Shown here piece by piece: positions 25,079 to 35,389 of a stretch of DNA of 64,000 bases. Within the stretch, counting starts at the first letter, position 1. Each line of letters opens with the position of its first letter. A model generated the notes under the pieces. That model saw only the letters and a list, made by a program, of their open reading frames with translations. It made no database searches and was not told the origin of the DNA. The position numbers and the translations under genes are program-made. Source of the DNA: JAVKBW01 sp040222995 (GTDB taxonomy: Bacteria; Pseudomonadota; Alphaproteobacteria; UBA8366; Aestuariispiraceae); NCBI GenBank assembly GCA_040222995.1, contig JAVKBW010000097.1, forward strand, positions 1 through 64,000, given 5' to 3'.

Positions 25079-25543
25079 TTAGCCGAGTTCTTTTACTTCT
25101 TCATCGGTCATCGGGCGGCTGATGACCCAGCAATACCCGTCCGGGTCCAGTATATAGCATTCCCGCAGCCCGTGAGGTTTGTTCAGGCAGCCGGCGAGGA
25201 TGGTGTGGCCGGCCGCGCGGGCGCGGGCTTCGGCGTCGTCGGGATCGAGATCGTAGAGGTGAAATTCCGCCCCCGCGCCGCGGCCGTCGATGCCGCTGAC
25301 GAATCCCTGCAGCGGGTTGTCGGAATAGGTGTGGTCGGCGTGCAGCATCCACTCGGCGGCCCCGGCCCTGATAACGGCGAAATCCTCGTTCCAGTAGACG
25401 GGTTTCGCCTGCAGCACGGATTCAGCGAAAGCGATGCTCCGGCGCATGTCGGCAACCAGAAAATTGACGCCGAAACCGCGCAGCGACCGACCGTAATCCG
25501 GCGCGCTGACAGTCCACGGGTCTCTGGTGCTTTTCGACGTCAT
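25079..25543 (-). CDS. VOC (glyoxalase/bleomycin resistance) family protein
   Basis: A 154-residue single VOC-fold protein. Seen: NFLVADMRRSIAFAESVLQA (first beta-alpha unit), FAVIRAGAAEWMLHADHTY, EFHLYDLDPDDAEARARAAGHTIL and YILDPDGYCWVISRP, the closing strand with the DPDGY metal/substrate signature. Members include dioxygenases, lyases and resistance proteins; the substrate cannot be told from sequence. It stands alone between the Pmp3 gene and rpsU, all on the minus strand. Confidence 0.85.
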   Translation of the reverse strand: MTSKSTRDPWTVSAPDYGRSLRGFGVNFLVADMRRSIAFAESVLQAKPVYWNEDFAVIRAGAAEWMLHADHTYSDNPLQGFVSGIDGRGAGAEFHLYDLDPDDAEARARAAGHTILAGCLNKPHGLRECYILDPDGYCWVISRPMTDEEVKELG

Positions 25544-25671
25544 CGGTTACGCCTCTCGGACCATATTGAACGATTCACCTGCTTCAGGAACAACAAAACG
25601 CCCTCTCGCAGGGCGGGAGGACGTGTCGCTGTCCATCAACGACCGGGAACCCGTTTACACGGGTCCGTCGT

Positions 25672-25875
25672 TTAAAAACCGTCGCGTTCCAGCCGCTTGC
25701 GCAGCAGCTTGCGATGCCGGCGAACCGCTTCGGCGCGCTCGCGCGCCCGCTTTTCCGACGGCTTTTCAAAATGCCGGCGAAGTTTCATTTCGCGGAAAAT
25801 ACCTTCACGCTGCATCTTCTTCTTCAGCGCGCGAAGAGCCTGATCCACATTGTTATCTCGGACAACAACCTGCAC
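25672..25875 (-). CDS. rpsU: 30S ribosomal protein S21
   Basis: A 67-residue basic protein with the S21 core VDQALRALKKKMQREGIFREMKLR and RRHFEKPSEKRARERAEAVRR. S21 sits near the 3' end of 16S rRNA and helps initiation. The start codon is GTG with an AGAAGGT site 7 nt upstream. An imperfect hairpin (25638-25672, arms AACGAC and ACCCGT with their complements) overlaps the stop but has no T-run, so it is only a weak terminator candidate. It is divergent from def across 188 bp. Confidence 0.96.
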   Translation of the reverse strand: MQVVVRDNNVDQALRALKKKMQREGIFREMKLRRHFEKPSEKRARERAEAVRRHRKLLRKRLERDGF

Positions 25876-26063
25876 GTTTCACACCTTCTGTTCAGTGTTC
25901 GATCCAAATATTACCTGCAAGACAGCCTGTTTGCCGCCCTGCCGCCCGGTTGAACCCCGGACGGGGCCAGCGTATATCATGCTGTACGGGCATTGTAAAA
26001 CCGCAAAAACGCTTAATTCCTGACGGTTTTGCACGAATATTCAAAGCGGGGACGGAACCGGCA

Positions 26064-26663
26064 ATGGCAATCCTGAAAATCGCGAAAATGGGGCATCCGG
26101 TTCTGCGCCGCGTCGCCGACCCGCTGGCGGATCCGAAGCATCCCGCCGTCGCCGGTCTGATCAATGATATGGTCGACACGATGCAGGAGGCCGAAGGCAC
26201 CGGCCTCGCCGCGCCGCAGGTGCACATGCCGGTGCGGTTGCTGGTCTATTTCGTTTCGAAACGACGGCTGGAAGAGGGCGAGCCGGATGTGCCGCTACGG
26301 GCGCTGATCAACCCGGAAATCGAATTGCTGGGCGACGAGATCGTGTATGACTGGGAAGGCTGTCTTTCGGTGCCGGGCCTGACCGGTCTGGTGCCGCGCC
26401 ACAACAGGGTGCGGCTGCAGGCGGTGCTGGAAACCGGCGAGGAAATCGAGGAAGAAGTGCACGGCTTTCATGCCCGTGTCCTGCAGCACGAATACGATCA
26501 TCTGGACGGCATATTGTATCCGCAAAGGATGGATGATCTGTCGCTGTTGCTGTTCAATGACGAGATGAAACGCGGTATACCCGATAAAGCATGGGTATTG
26601 ATGGGAAAGGAGCCTCCCGACGATGGTGAAGAAAGCCTCAGCGAAGAAGAAAGCGCCGGCTAG
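26064..26663 (+). CDS. def: Peptide deformylase
   Basis: A 199-residue metalloenzyme that removes the N-formyl group from new proteins. All three motifs are present: GTGLAAPQ (about residues 43-50), EGCLSVPG (metal Cys, about 98-105) and HEYDHLDG (metal His pair and catalytic Glu, about 141-148). The frame is open upstream to 25527 but this extension is not deformylase-like; the ATG at 26064 gives MAILKIAKMGHPVLR, the canonical start. The C-terminus is longer and acidic (DDGEESLSEEESAG). It overlaps the COQ9 gene by 41 nt. Confidence 0.96.
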   Translation: MAILKIAKMGHPVLRRVADPLADPKHPAVAGLINDMVDTMQEAEGTGLAAPQVHMPVRLLVYFVSKRRLEEGEPDVPLRALINPEIELLGDEIVYDWEGCLSVPGLTGLVPRHNRVRLQAVLETGEEIEEEVHGFHARVLQHEYDHLDGILYPQRMDDLSLLLFNDEMKRGIPDKAWVLMGKEPPDDGEESLSEEESAG

Positions 26664-27342
26664 CAGAAAGAAGGCCGCGCCGAAGGAACCCTCTCTCGAG
26701 ACGATGCGCGACGATCTGCTGCGCGCCACCCTGCCGCATGTGCCGTTCGACGGCTGGACGAAGGCGGCCTTGCTGCGCGGCGCATCCGAAGCCGGCTATG
26801 CGTCGACCGACGCCATGCGCGCCTTTCCCGACGGCGCGCGCGACATGATTCCCTGGCATGCCCGTCATGCCGACCGGATGATGATGCAGCAGCTTGAAAA
26901 GCTCGATCTGCCGTCAATGCGCATCCGGGATCGTATTGCGACGGCCGTCCGGGTTCGTCTGGAACAGAATGCCGGCGACAAGGAAGCCATTCGCCGGGCC
27001 ATGACGTTTCTGGCGATGCCGCAGAACGCGGCCCTGGCGACCCAGAGCCTGTACCGCACGGTCGATGACATGTGGTTCGCCGCCGGCGACACGGCGACGG
27101 ACTGGAATTTCTATACCAAGCGGCTGTTGCTGGCCGGGGTGTATTCGTCGACCCTGTTGTACTGGCTGAACGACCGGTCGGAAGACCATGCCGATACCTG
27201 GGCGTTTCTGGACCGCCGCATCGAAAATGTTATGCAGGTACCGAAACTGACCGGCCGCGTTTCCGGCATGCTGGAGAAATGCGCCGGTTTCCTGCCGCGA
27301 CAGGCGCGGGCCTTCCGCGATTTCCGCCCGCGGTCCGGCTGA
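26623..27342 (+). CDS. COQ9-family protein
   Basis: A 239-residue protein. COQ9 proteins have a TetR-like fold, bind lipids and present ubiquinone precursors to the hydroxylase COQ7. Seen: a basic N-tail of about 22 residues (KKASAKKKAPASRKKAAPKE), then PHVPFDGWTKAALLRGASEAGY typical of the family start, and TVDDMWFAAGDTATDWNFYTKRLLLAGVYSSTLLYWL, the COQ9 signature. The start codon lies inside the 3' end of def. The basic tail resembles the Lys/Ala tail on PntAA. Confidence 0.92.
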   Translation: MVKKASAKKKAPASRKKAAPKEPSLETMRDDLLRATLPHVPFDGWTKAALLRGASEAGYASTDAMRAFPDGARDMIPWHARHADRMMMQQLEKLDLPSMRIRDRIATAVRVRLEQNAGDKEAIRRAMTFLAMPQNAALATQSLYRTVDDMWFAAGDTATDWNFYTKRLLLAGVYSSTLLYWLNDRSEDHADTWAFLDRRIENVMQVPKLTGRVSGMLEKCAGFLPRQARAFRDFRPRSG

Positions 27343-27362
27343 CCGGCTGACAGCGGCGTCCC

Positions 27363-27725
27363 GTGGCATCGATCCTGCGCGACATTCTGGACGAACTGGC
27401 CCCGACCGAACAGGACCGGAAGGAAGGGCGCGAGGAACGCGTCAGAACCCGCAACGCCATCATTGCCTCTGCCGTTACCTTATGCCCGCTGACGGCGATT
27501 TTCGTGCTGGTCGGACTGGTCATCGAATACAGGATCGCCACCATGCCGTCGTTTCTGTTCGCCGCTTGCCTTGCCTATCCGCTGGTCGGGCTGTCCGGCG
27601 TCGTGCTTGGCATGATGGCCCATGCGCAGCAGATGTACACCGCAACCCTGCTTGCCGTCGTGGTTTTGCCGGTGCTGAATGTCGGCGCGATCATCGGCGG
27701 CTTCGTGTTCTGGTTTATCGTCTGA
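27363..27725 (+). CDS. Hypothetical membrane protein
   Basis: A 120-residue protein starting at GTG, 20 nt after the COQ9 gene. A charged N-terminus (DELAPTEQDRKEGREERVRTR) is followed by three hydrophobic segments (about residues 35-55, 63-85, 93-118). No family is recognised. Co-direction with def and the COQ9 gene suggests the same transcript. Confidence 0.7.
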   Translation: MASILRDILDELAPTEQDRKEGREERVRTRNAIIASAVTLCPLTAIFVLVGLVIEYRIATMPSFLFAACLAYPLVGLSGVVLGMMAHAQQMYTATLLAVVVLPVLNVGAIIGGFVFWFIV

Positions 27726-27768
27726 TTGCGCAGTCCGCGCTGTCCGAAAACGTGAAAGGTCCGAACCG

Positions 27769-28809
<1,041 letters not shown>

Positions 28810-28827
28810 CCCGTATCGCAGCGAGCA

Positions 28828-29754
28828 TCAGTACTTCTGCTCGACATACAACTCGCGGGGCAGGATCTCACGCTCGTAATCAGGGTTGAACACCCGGTCC
28901 GGCAGATGCACCGGTTCGTGTTCCACCGGCTCATACGGAATCTGGCCGAGCAGGTTGTGGATGCAGTTCAGCCGCGCCCGTTTCTTGTCGTTCCCCTCGA
29001 CAATCCACCACGGCGCTTCCGGAATATTGGTGCGGTTCAGCATCTCTTCCTTGACGCGGGTATATTCCTCCCAGCGGACGCGCGACTGCAGGTCCATCGG
29101 GCTCAGCTTCCACTGTTTCATCGGGTCGTGAATCCGCATCAGGAAGCGCAACTGCTGTTCCTCGTCGGTGATCGAGAACCAGAACTTGATCAGCCTGATG
29201 CCCGATCTTGCGAGCATCCGTTCGAATTCCGGCACGTCATGAAAAAACTGCTGCACCTGGTCCTCGGTGGCGAATCCCATCACCCGCTCGACCCCGGCGC
29301 GGTTGTACCACGACCGGTCGAACAGCACGATTTCGCCGGCGGCCGGCAGGTGCGGCACATAGCGCTGGAAATACCATTGCGACTTTTCGCGCTCGGTCGG
29401 GGCGGGCAGAGCGACCACCCGGCAGCTTCGCGGGTTGAGGCGCTGCGAGATGCGCTTGATGACGCCCCCCTTGCCGGCGGCGTCGCGGCCTTCGAAAATA
29501 ACGACGATCTTTTCGCCGGTATGCTGCACCCAGTCCTGCAGCTTCACCAGTTCCGCCTGCAGCCGAAGCAGCTCGTGAAAATAGGTCCGCCGGTCGAGTT
29601 CGCTCTTGGTTTTCAGCCCGGCGATCATGCGTAATTCGCGCGATATCCGGACATCGTCGATTTCCAGTTCCAGTTCTTCGTCGAAACTGTCTTCCAGTTC
29701 CAGTTCGACCCAGTCCCGTTCGGTATCCGGCCCATCACCCTCTTGCATCGTCAT
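28828..29754 (-). CDS. ppk2: Polyphosphate kinase 2
   Basis: A 308-residue PPK2-family enzyme that moves phosphate between polyphosphate and nucleoside di- or monophosphates. Seen: Walker A GRDAAGKGG near residues 88-96, the Walker B/lid region FDRSWYNRAGVERVMGF near 144-160, and ITDEEQQLRFLMRIHDPMKQWKLSPMD. The acidic N-terminus (about 40 residues) is family-typical. Two ATGs (29754 and 29748) compete, both close to GGAGAAAGGA. It is convergent with the alcohol dehydrogenase gene. Confidence 0.95.
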   Translation of the reverse strand: MTMQEGDGPDTERDWVELELEDSFDEELELEIDDVRISRELRMIAGLKTKSELDRRTYFHELLRLQAELVKLQDWVQHTGEKIVVIFEGRDAAGKGGVIKRISQRLNPRSCRVVALPAPTEREKSQWYFQRYVPHLPAAGEIVLFDRSWYNRAGVERVMGFATEDQVQQFFHDVPEFERMLARSGIRLIKFWFSITDEEQQLRFLMRIHDPMKQWKLSPMDLQSRVRWEEYTRVKEEMLNRTNIPEAPWWIVEGNDKKRARLNCIHNLLGQIPYEPVEHEPVHLPDRVFNPDYEREILPRELYVEQKY

Positions 29755-29889
29755 TCCTTTCTCCGAAACCCAAAACCCTGCCGGAAGCCGGGCGCATAAT
29801 GCGCCGGCAACCGGACAAGGAATGCCTGTCTACCACGGGAATGGGACAGTTTCGTTGCAATTGCCTGTAACAGGCGGATTTCTGTGGCG

Positions 29890-30747
29890 TCAGGCGAAGT
29901 AGGTCAGGCAGCCGACCCCGATCAGAATGATCGCGACGCCGGCCCACTGGATTGCCGAAATCTTCTCCTTCAGGAAAATCCACGCCAGCAGAACCGTGAC
30001 GCCGCCGAACAGCGAGGAGATGACGGCGGTGATTTCGGAAAACTCGCCGCTGCTGCCGAACAGCAGAAACAGCACGCCGCCGAAATCCAGCAGGCCCTGC
30101 ACGCACAGCACCGGCAACCACTTCACCGGCAGGGCGGGGGCTCTTCGCGAGATCAGGAAAAACAGCAGCAGACAGACAAGCGCGACGATCCGGCCGAGCC
30201 AGAGCGTCTGCGGCTCGCCATGCAGCGGCACCGAATGCTGACCGGAAATGATCAGCACCGCATAGGCGATGCAGGCGGCGGTCGCGACCAGAACGGTTTT
30301 TCCGTGCGACTGTCTTTCCAGTTCCGTTCCTTCCTCGGTGCTGGCCCGGGCGACGATGATGGCGCCGGCCATCGCCATCGCCATGCCGATCCATTGTCCG
30401 ACCGACGGCCGCGACCCGAGCGCGAACGCGAACATCACCACCGCGGCCGGGTGGGCGGCGACAATCGGCGCGGCAACGCTCAGCGGCCCGAGAGCAAGCG
30501 CCTTGTACAGCAGCAGCATGGCGACCGTGTTCATCAGCCCGAACAGCACGATCAGCCATTGCGCCGGCAGGTCGATTTCCATCGGATGGCCGCCGGCAAG
30601 CATGTAGACGGACATGCCGACGCAACTGACGATAAAAACCGCCAGCAGGGCGTTGGCGTGCCCGACGGTGCGGCCGGTCAAACCGGCCAGAAAATCCGCC
30701 GTACCCAGGGACGCCGCGCTGAGGCCGCCGAAAAATATCTGGTTCAT
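29890..30747 (-). CDS. DMT-superfamily (EamA) exporter
   Basis: A 285-residue membrane protein with ten hydrophobic segments in two EamA repeats, the first ending near GMAMAMAGAIIVAR and the second near ISAIQWAGVAIILIGVGCL. Members export amino acids, metabolites or sugars phosphates; substrate unknown. It starts at MNQIFFGG and stands 135 nt from ppk2 on the same strand. Confidence 0.9.
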   Translation of the reverse strand: MNQIFFGGLSAASLGTADFLAGLTGRTVGHANALLAVFIVSCVGMSVYMLAGGHPMEIDLPAQWLIVLFGLMNTVAMLLLYKALALGPLSVAAPIVAAHPAAVVMFAFALGSRPSVGQWIGMAMAMAGAIIVARASTEEGTELERQSHGKTVLVATAACIAYAVLIISGQHSVPLHGEPQTLWLGRIVALVCLLLFFLISRRAPALPVKWLPVLCVQGLLDFGGVLFLLFGSSGEFSEITAVISSLFGGVTVLLAWIFLKEKISAIQWAGVAIILIGVGCLTYFA

Positions 30748-30962
30748 TGGTGCTGTTCCCCCGCATTCGTCGACAATTCCGACGGATTTACGGATTGTTC
30801 AAATTGCCGCGGATTATGCGTCCGGTTTATCCATGCGGTGGGTAATACCGCGATCTGATTATTTCTCAATCTGTCCCTTTGATAGATGGATTCTGTCCCT
30901 TCGTGCGCCCTGCTTCAAGGCTTAACCTGTTTGCGCATAACGGAACGACGGGAGGCTGGAAC

Positions 30963-32306
30963 ATGACGCAAACGAGTGACGGAGCAAACACGGTCGACTG
31001 GTCGACCGAAGCGATTGTCGGACGGCGCGACCGGTACTATGCCGCCTCGCAGGCGGCTTTTGTTCCCTATCGAACGCCGCTGATCCTGAAACAGGGTAAA
31101 GGGCAGTATCTGTGGGATGAAAAGGGCAACAGGCTGATCGATCTGCTGGGCATGAATCTCTGTATCAGTGTCGGCCATGCCCATCCGCGCATTGTCGCTG
31201 CCGTAACCGAACAGGTGCAGCAACTGACCCATTGCACGACGATGTTCTACCATCCGGTGCCGGCGCATTTCGCAGAGGAACTGGCGGCAACCATGCCGGC
31301 GGGCCACGACTGGGTGGTTCATTTCACGAATTCAGGAACAGAAGCGATTGATCTCGCCCTGATGATGGCGAAGGTCAGCACTGGCCATCAGGACATTATC
31401 GCCTTGCGCAACGCCTATCACGGGGCGACATACGGCGCGCAGGGCGTCACCGGCATCCGGAACTTCCGGCACGAGATCAGCCAGCTTCCGAATGTTGCCT
31501 TCACGGCGGAACCCAACCAGTATCGCGGTGCATTCGGAACAGGGTCTTCAGCCTATCTCGACGATCTCGACCGGGTCATCAACTACGCCACATCCGGGGC
31601 GCTGGCCGGCATGATCGTCGAGCCGGTGCAGGGCTACGGCGGCATCATCCGCATGCCGACGGAATATCTGCAGGGCGCGGCGGAACGGGTCCGCGCCGCC
31701 GGCGGCCTGTTGATCGTCGATGAAGTGCAGTCCGGCTTCGGTAAAACGGGGGAAGGCATGTGGTGTTTCGACAGCCATGGCATCGTGCCGGATATCGTGG
31801 TGCTGGCGAAAGGCATCGGAAACGGCATTCCGCTCGGCGCGGTGGTGGCGAAGAAGCGCGTAGCCGATGCGATGGCCGGCAAGTTTCTGTTTCACACCTA
31901 CGGGGCGAACCCTGTCGCCTGTGCTGCGGGCCGGGCGGTGCTGCAGGTCATCCGGGATGAGAACCTGATCGACAACGCGAAAACCGTCGGCGCTGAACTG
32001 CATGCCGGTCTGAAACAGCTTCAGAAAAAGCACGAAATCATCGGTGACGTTCGCGGCATCGGATTCATGCAGGCGATCGAACTGGTCAAGGACAGGGACA
32101 CAAAGGAACCCGCGCCGGAGGAAACCGCCGCCGTCTTCGAGAAAACGCGGGAAAACGGTCTGGTTCTGTCGAAATCCGGCAACTTCAAGAACGTTCTGCG
32201 GATGGTGCCGCCGCTGTGTTTGTCGATGTCCGATATCAATCCGGTCATCGAAGCGCTGGACCGCAGCCTTGCAACGATAAGACAGCCTAGTCGAAAACCC
32301 GGGTGA
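30963..32306 (+). CDS. Class III aminotransferase (AGXT2-like)
   Basis: A 447-residue PLP-dependent aminotransferase. Seen: FTNSGTEAIDLALMMAK, AYHGATYGAQGVTG, MIVEPVQGYGG, LIVDEVQSGFGKTGEGMW and the PLP lysine in VVLAKGIGNGIPLGAVVA, in the order of alanine-glyoxylate aminotransferase 2 and related omega-aminotransferases. The ATG at 30963 has GGGAGG about 8 nt upstream; the frame opens earlier at 30879. Its last 20 nt run into the truncated purK copy, whose sequence supplies the TGA stop. Codon use matches the surrounding chromosome rather than the island. Confidence 0.93.
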   Translation: MTQTSDGANTVDWSTEAIVGRRDRYYAASQAAFVPYRTPLILKQGKGQYLWDEKGNRLIDLLGMNLCISVGHAHPRIVAAVTEQVQQLTHCTTMFYHPVPAHFAEELAATMPAGHDWVVHFTNSGTEAIDLALMMAKVSTGHQDIIALRNAYHGATYGAQGVTGIRNFRHEISQLPNVAFTAEPNQYRGAFGTGSSAYLDDLDRVINYATSGALAGMIVEPVQGYGGIIRMPTEYLQGAAERVRAAGGLLIVDEVQSGFGKTGEGMWCFDSHGIVPDIVVLAKGIGNGIPLGAVVAKKRVADAMAGKFLFHTYGANPVACAAGRAVLQVIRDENLIDNAKTVGAELHAGLKQLQKKHEIIGDVRGIGFMQAIELVKDRDTKEPAPEETAAVFEKTRENGLVLSKSGNFKNVLRMVPPLCLSMSDINPVIEALDRSLATIRQPSRKPG

Positions 32307-32682
32307 TGTGACCCATCTTGCGGCCCGGCTTGGCTTCGGCCTTGCCGTAGAGGTGCAGATGGGTGTTCGGCAGATGCAGGTAATCCAGCCAGGCGTCGAT
32401 ATCGTCGCCCAGCAGATTGATCATTTCCGACCGGCCGCGCAGGCTGACATCGCCCAGCGGCAGATTGCAGACCGCGAGGACAAGCTGTTCGAACTGGCTG
32501 GTGCGGCAGCCCTCAATGGTCCAGTGACCCGAATTGTGCGGCCGTGGCGCGACTTCGTTAACCAGAATCCGGTTGTCCGGCGTAACGAACATCTCCACCG
32601 CCAGCAGCCCGACAACGCCGAAGGCGCGGGTGGCGGCCAGCGCGACATCCTGCGCCTTTTGCCGGATCGCCTCGTCGATCGG
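32287..32682 (-). pseudogene. purK: Truncated second copy of the purK 3' end
   Basis: These 396 bp match the last 396 bp of the intact purK (38645-39040) without gaps. I count 15 mismatches (about 96% identity). The segment farthest from the stop, 32546-32682, is identical over 137 bp. Twelve mismatches are synonymous and only two residues change (Arg to Leu, Ala to Ser), so both copies evolved as working coding sequence before one was cut off. The first two thirds of the gene (ATP-grasp N-domain) are missing, and the frame has no proper start. Confidence 0.93.
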
Positions 32683-32810
32683 CAAGGCAAGCACTCCCGT
32701 GCCATGACCTAAGCCTTGGTCTGGTCACCTCTACTAAATTTGGATGAACCAACCGAAACGAAAAACAGAGATGACGTAACGCACACATGGTGCTGGATCG
32801 AAATTACTTC

Positions 32811-32839
32811 TTGACACATTCTATTAATAGAATGATAGA
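32811..32839 (+). promoter_or_regulatory. gntR promoter with a perfect 16-bp palindrome
   Basis: A TTGACA -35 hexamer at 32811-32816 is followed by the perfect palindrome ATTCTATTAATAGAAT (32818-32833) and an A/T-rich -10-like stretch (GATAGAT, from 32834). The regulator's ATG is at 32848, too close for a normal leader, and no Shine-Dalgarno is visible, so the mRNA may be leaderless. The palindrome in the spacer is placed for autorepression by the GntR protein it precedes (inference). Confidence 0.65.
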
Positions 32840-32847
32840 TTGATAGA

Positions 32848-33594
32848 ATGAATACAGCAATCAGCATATTTAAAGAACAACTGCGGGAGGATCGCTCGCC
32901 GCTGTATCTCAAAATCGCCACTCAAATGCGGCGCGAAGTCGAGAGTGGAAATTGGAAACCGGGATATCGGCTGCAGTCTCTTGCCAGTATTGCAGAAGAT
33001 CTGGGGGTTGCCGTTGTGACCATTCGCCAGGCGGTGGCGCTGTTGGAACAAGAAGGGTTGTTGATCCGTAAGCAGGGACTCGGGACGTTTGTGACCGAGG
33101 CGCCGCCCACACAAAGATGGATCGTCCTGGGATCGGATTGGTCGTCGTTGCTGGGGCATCTGGAAGGCAAGAAACCACATCTGGTCCAGATGGCGGATAC
33201 GATCGGCCAGCCGACTTTGTCATCCGGCGATGGCACGGCTGCGGAGTCTTACAAATACATGCGCCGTGTCCACTATTGGGACGACAAGGCCTATGCGCTG
33301 ATCAACATTTATCTGGACCGGGCCGTCTACAGGATGGCGCCGAAGCAGTTTGCAGAAAACATGGTCATTTCGACGCTGGCAAAGACGCAGGGGATCAATG
33401 CCAAAAACATGCGTCAGACCATCTCCTTTACAACGGCCGATCCGGAAACGGCGGCGATGTTGAAAATTTCAGTGAATGCGCCGATCGGCGAAGTGCGCCG
33501 GGTTATTACCGATCCGGATGGCAAGGTTATCTATGTCGGTGAAACGAAGTACCGAGGCGATTTTGTAAAGCTTGAAATGAATCTCGAGCGTTAG
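32848..33594 (+). CDS. GntR-family regulator (HutC/UTRA type)
   Basis: A 248-residue regulator. Residues about 12-80 are a GntR winged helix (SPLYLKIATQMRREVESGNWKPGYRLQS, IAEDLGVAVVTIRQAVALLEQEGL, KQGLGTFV). Residues about 95-245 are a UTRA ligand-binding domain (YKYMRRVHYWDDKAYALINIYLD, ISFTTADPETAAML, IGEVRRVITDPDGKVIYVGETKYRGD). UTRA domains bind small metabolites. It is the first gene of the island and probably controls the three genes behind it. Confidence 0.92.
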   Translation: MNTAISIFKEQLREDRSPLYLKIATQMRREVESGNWKPGYRLQSLASIAEDLGVAVVTIRQAVALLEQEGLLIRKQGLGTFVTEAPPTQRWIVLGSDWSSLLGHLEGKKPHLVQMADTIGQPTLSSGDGTAAESYKYMRRVHYWDDKAYALINIYLDRAVYRMAPKQFAENMVISTLAKTQGINAKNMRQTISFTTADPETAAMLKISVNAPIGEVRRVITDPDGKVIYVGETKYRGDFVKLEMNLER

Positions 33595-33629
33595 ACCCGG
33601 GACATTGGGGAGCATTTTGGAGAAAGAAA

Positions 33630-35234
33630 ATGGAAACTGATCCGAACAATTCTACACGCGAAACACTGTCCTGCTACGCTGACAAGCATATCTCGCGCAG
33701 ACAGTTCATGGAACGGGCTGCGGCGCTTGGCGTTTCGGTAACGGCGGCGACAGCTCTCTGGACCGAAAAGGCGCAGGCAACGCCCGCAAAGGGCGGGCAT
33801 CTGCGCGTCGGTACCGATGGCGGTGCGACAACCGATACAATGGACCCTTTGCAATCAATCGGCACCGACCATATCACGCAGACGATCATGCTCTGTTATG
33901 ACACGTTGACCGAAATCACCGCAGACGGCGATGTCGTGCCGAGTTTGGCGGAAGGCTGGGATACATCATCGGACGGAAAAACCTGGACCTTCAAGCTGCG
34001 CAAGGGCGTGGAGTTCCACAACGGGAAAACGATGACAGCAGATGATGTAGTCTGGTCGATCAGACATCATCTGAGCGAAAACAACAAATTCGCCGAGGGC
34101 AAATCTCTTGCCGAAAGTTTTGAAACGATCAAGGCGGATGGTGCGGACACGGTTGTGCTCGTGCAGAAGGAAATCAATTTCGATCTTCCGGCGCATCTGA
34201 CGTCATTCGGTGTTTTCATCGGGCCGGAAGGAACAACCGACTGGAATTCCGGTAATGGAACGGGCCCTTATACCGTTGAAAATTTCGAACCCGGTGTCAG
34301 TTTCAAGGGCAGAAAGTTCGAGAATTTCTACCGCGAAGATCAAGGCCACTTCGAAACGGTCGATCTGTTGAACATTTCGGACTCATCGACACGGTCCAAT
34401 GCCCTGAGGACCGGTTCCGTCGATGTTATCGGACAGCCGGATACAAAAACCGCCCAACGGCTTGGTGAAGTGGATGGCATCTCTTTGCTGGAAGCCGCCG
34501 GCGGCCAGCACTTCACGACGGCGATGCGCACGGACACCGATCCGTTCACGGACAATAACATCCGAATGGCCGTCAAGTTCGGTATCGAGAGGCAGGCAAT
34601 CGTCGACAAGGTATTTGGCGGGTTCGGGTATGTTGGAAACGATCATCCGATCGGTCGCAATGTCCCCTTCTTCAACAAGGACCTTGCCCAACGGGAATAC
34701 GATCCGGACAAATCCCGATTTTATCTGAAGCAGGCTGGCCTTTCGTCGATCGATCTTACGCTGGCGGCCAGCGATGGCGCGTTTTCCGGTTCGGTCGATA
34801 TGGCTGTCCTGATGAAGGAGTCGATGAGGGAGTCCGGCATCAACATGACAGTCGACCGCCGGCCCGGCGACGGATACTGGTCTGACGTATGGCTGAAGAA
34901 TCCATGGTGTTGCGTGTACTGGAATGGCCGGCCGACGGCGGACTGGAATTTTTCACTGGGCTATGAATCAACCTCCGGCTGGAACGATACATATTTCAGG
35001 AACGCAAGGTTCGATGAGCTGCTTTTGGCTGCGCGTGTCGAGCGAGACCAGGCAAAGCGCCGACAAATGTACTACGAAATGCAGGAGATATTGCATAATG
35101 AAGGCGGTACAACCGTCATTGCTTTCGCGAGTTATCTGCATGCGCTTTCCGACAAACTCGGGCATGACGCAGTTAGCGGTAACCGCCGGATGGACGATGG
35201 CCGGCTGGCTCGTCGCTGGTGGTTCAAGGCGTAA
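33630..35234 (+). CDS. ABC-type peptide/nickel family solute-binding protein, Tat-exported, orphan
   Basis: A 534-residue family-5 extracellular solute-binding protein. Seen: a Tat signal with HISRRQFMERAAALGVSV near residues 20-37 (twin arginine plus hydrophobic stretch, cleavage near AQA), then PLQSIGTDHITQTIMLCYDTLTE, PSLAEGWDTSSDGKTWTFKLRKG and FHNGKTMTADDVVWSI, standard for the family. It starts 35 nt after gntR with GGAG upstream. No permease or ATPase gene is nearby, so it either borrows a transporter encoded elsewhere or the island is incomplete. Confidence 0.92.
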   Translation: METDPNNSTRETLSCYADKHISRRQFMERAAALGVSVTAATALWTEKAQATPAKGGHLRVGTDGGATTDTMDPLQSIGTDHITQTIMLCYDTLTEITADGDVVPSLAEGWDTSSDGKTWTFKLRKGVEFHNGKTMTADDVVWSIRHHLSENNKFAEGKSLAESFETIKADGADTVVLVQKEINFDLPAHLTSFGVFIGPEGTTDWNSGNGTGPYTVENFEPGVSFKGRKFENFYREDQGHFETVDLLNISDSSTRSNALRTGSVDVIGQPDTKTAQRLGEVDGISLLEAAGGQHFTTAMRTDTDPFTDNNIRMAVKFGIERQAIVDKVFGGFGYVGNDHPIGRNVPFFNKDLAQREYDPDKSRFYLKQAGLSSIDLTLAASDGAFSGSVDMAVLMKESMRESGINMTVDRRPGDGYWSDVWLKNPWCCVYWNGRPTADWNFSLGYESTSGWNDTYFRNARFDELLLAARVERDQAKRRQMYYEMQEILHNEGGTTVIAFASYLHALSDKLGHDAVSGNRRMDDGRLARRWWFKA

Positions 35235-35389
35235 GGCCGCACTTTTGATTTCCGAAGCTTAACCGGTCCTTGCGGTTGTCTCCGGACGCCGCAGGGGACG
35301 TGATTCAGACAATCTTGCGGGATCCGGAAAAGCGACGGTTCAACCGTGAAGAAGCGGTTCTGTAAATATAGATTAAGAGGAGTCCGGCT

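Noticed and set aside
25638..25672. Hairpin after rpsU as a rho-independent terminator
   Set aside because: The stem has an internal loop and no T-run follows on the minus strand.
25527..26063. N-terminal extension of peptide deformylase
   Set aside because: The extra 179 codons run antisense to rpsU and resemble no deformylase; the internal ATG gives the canonical start.
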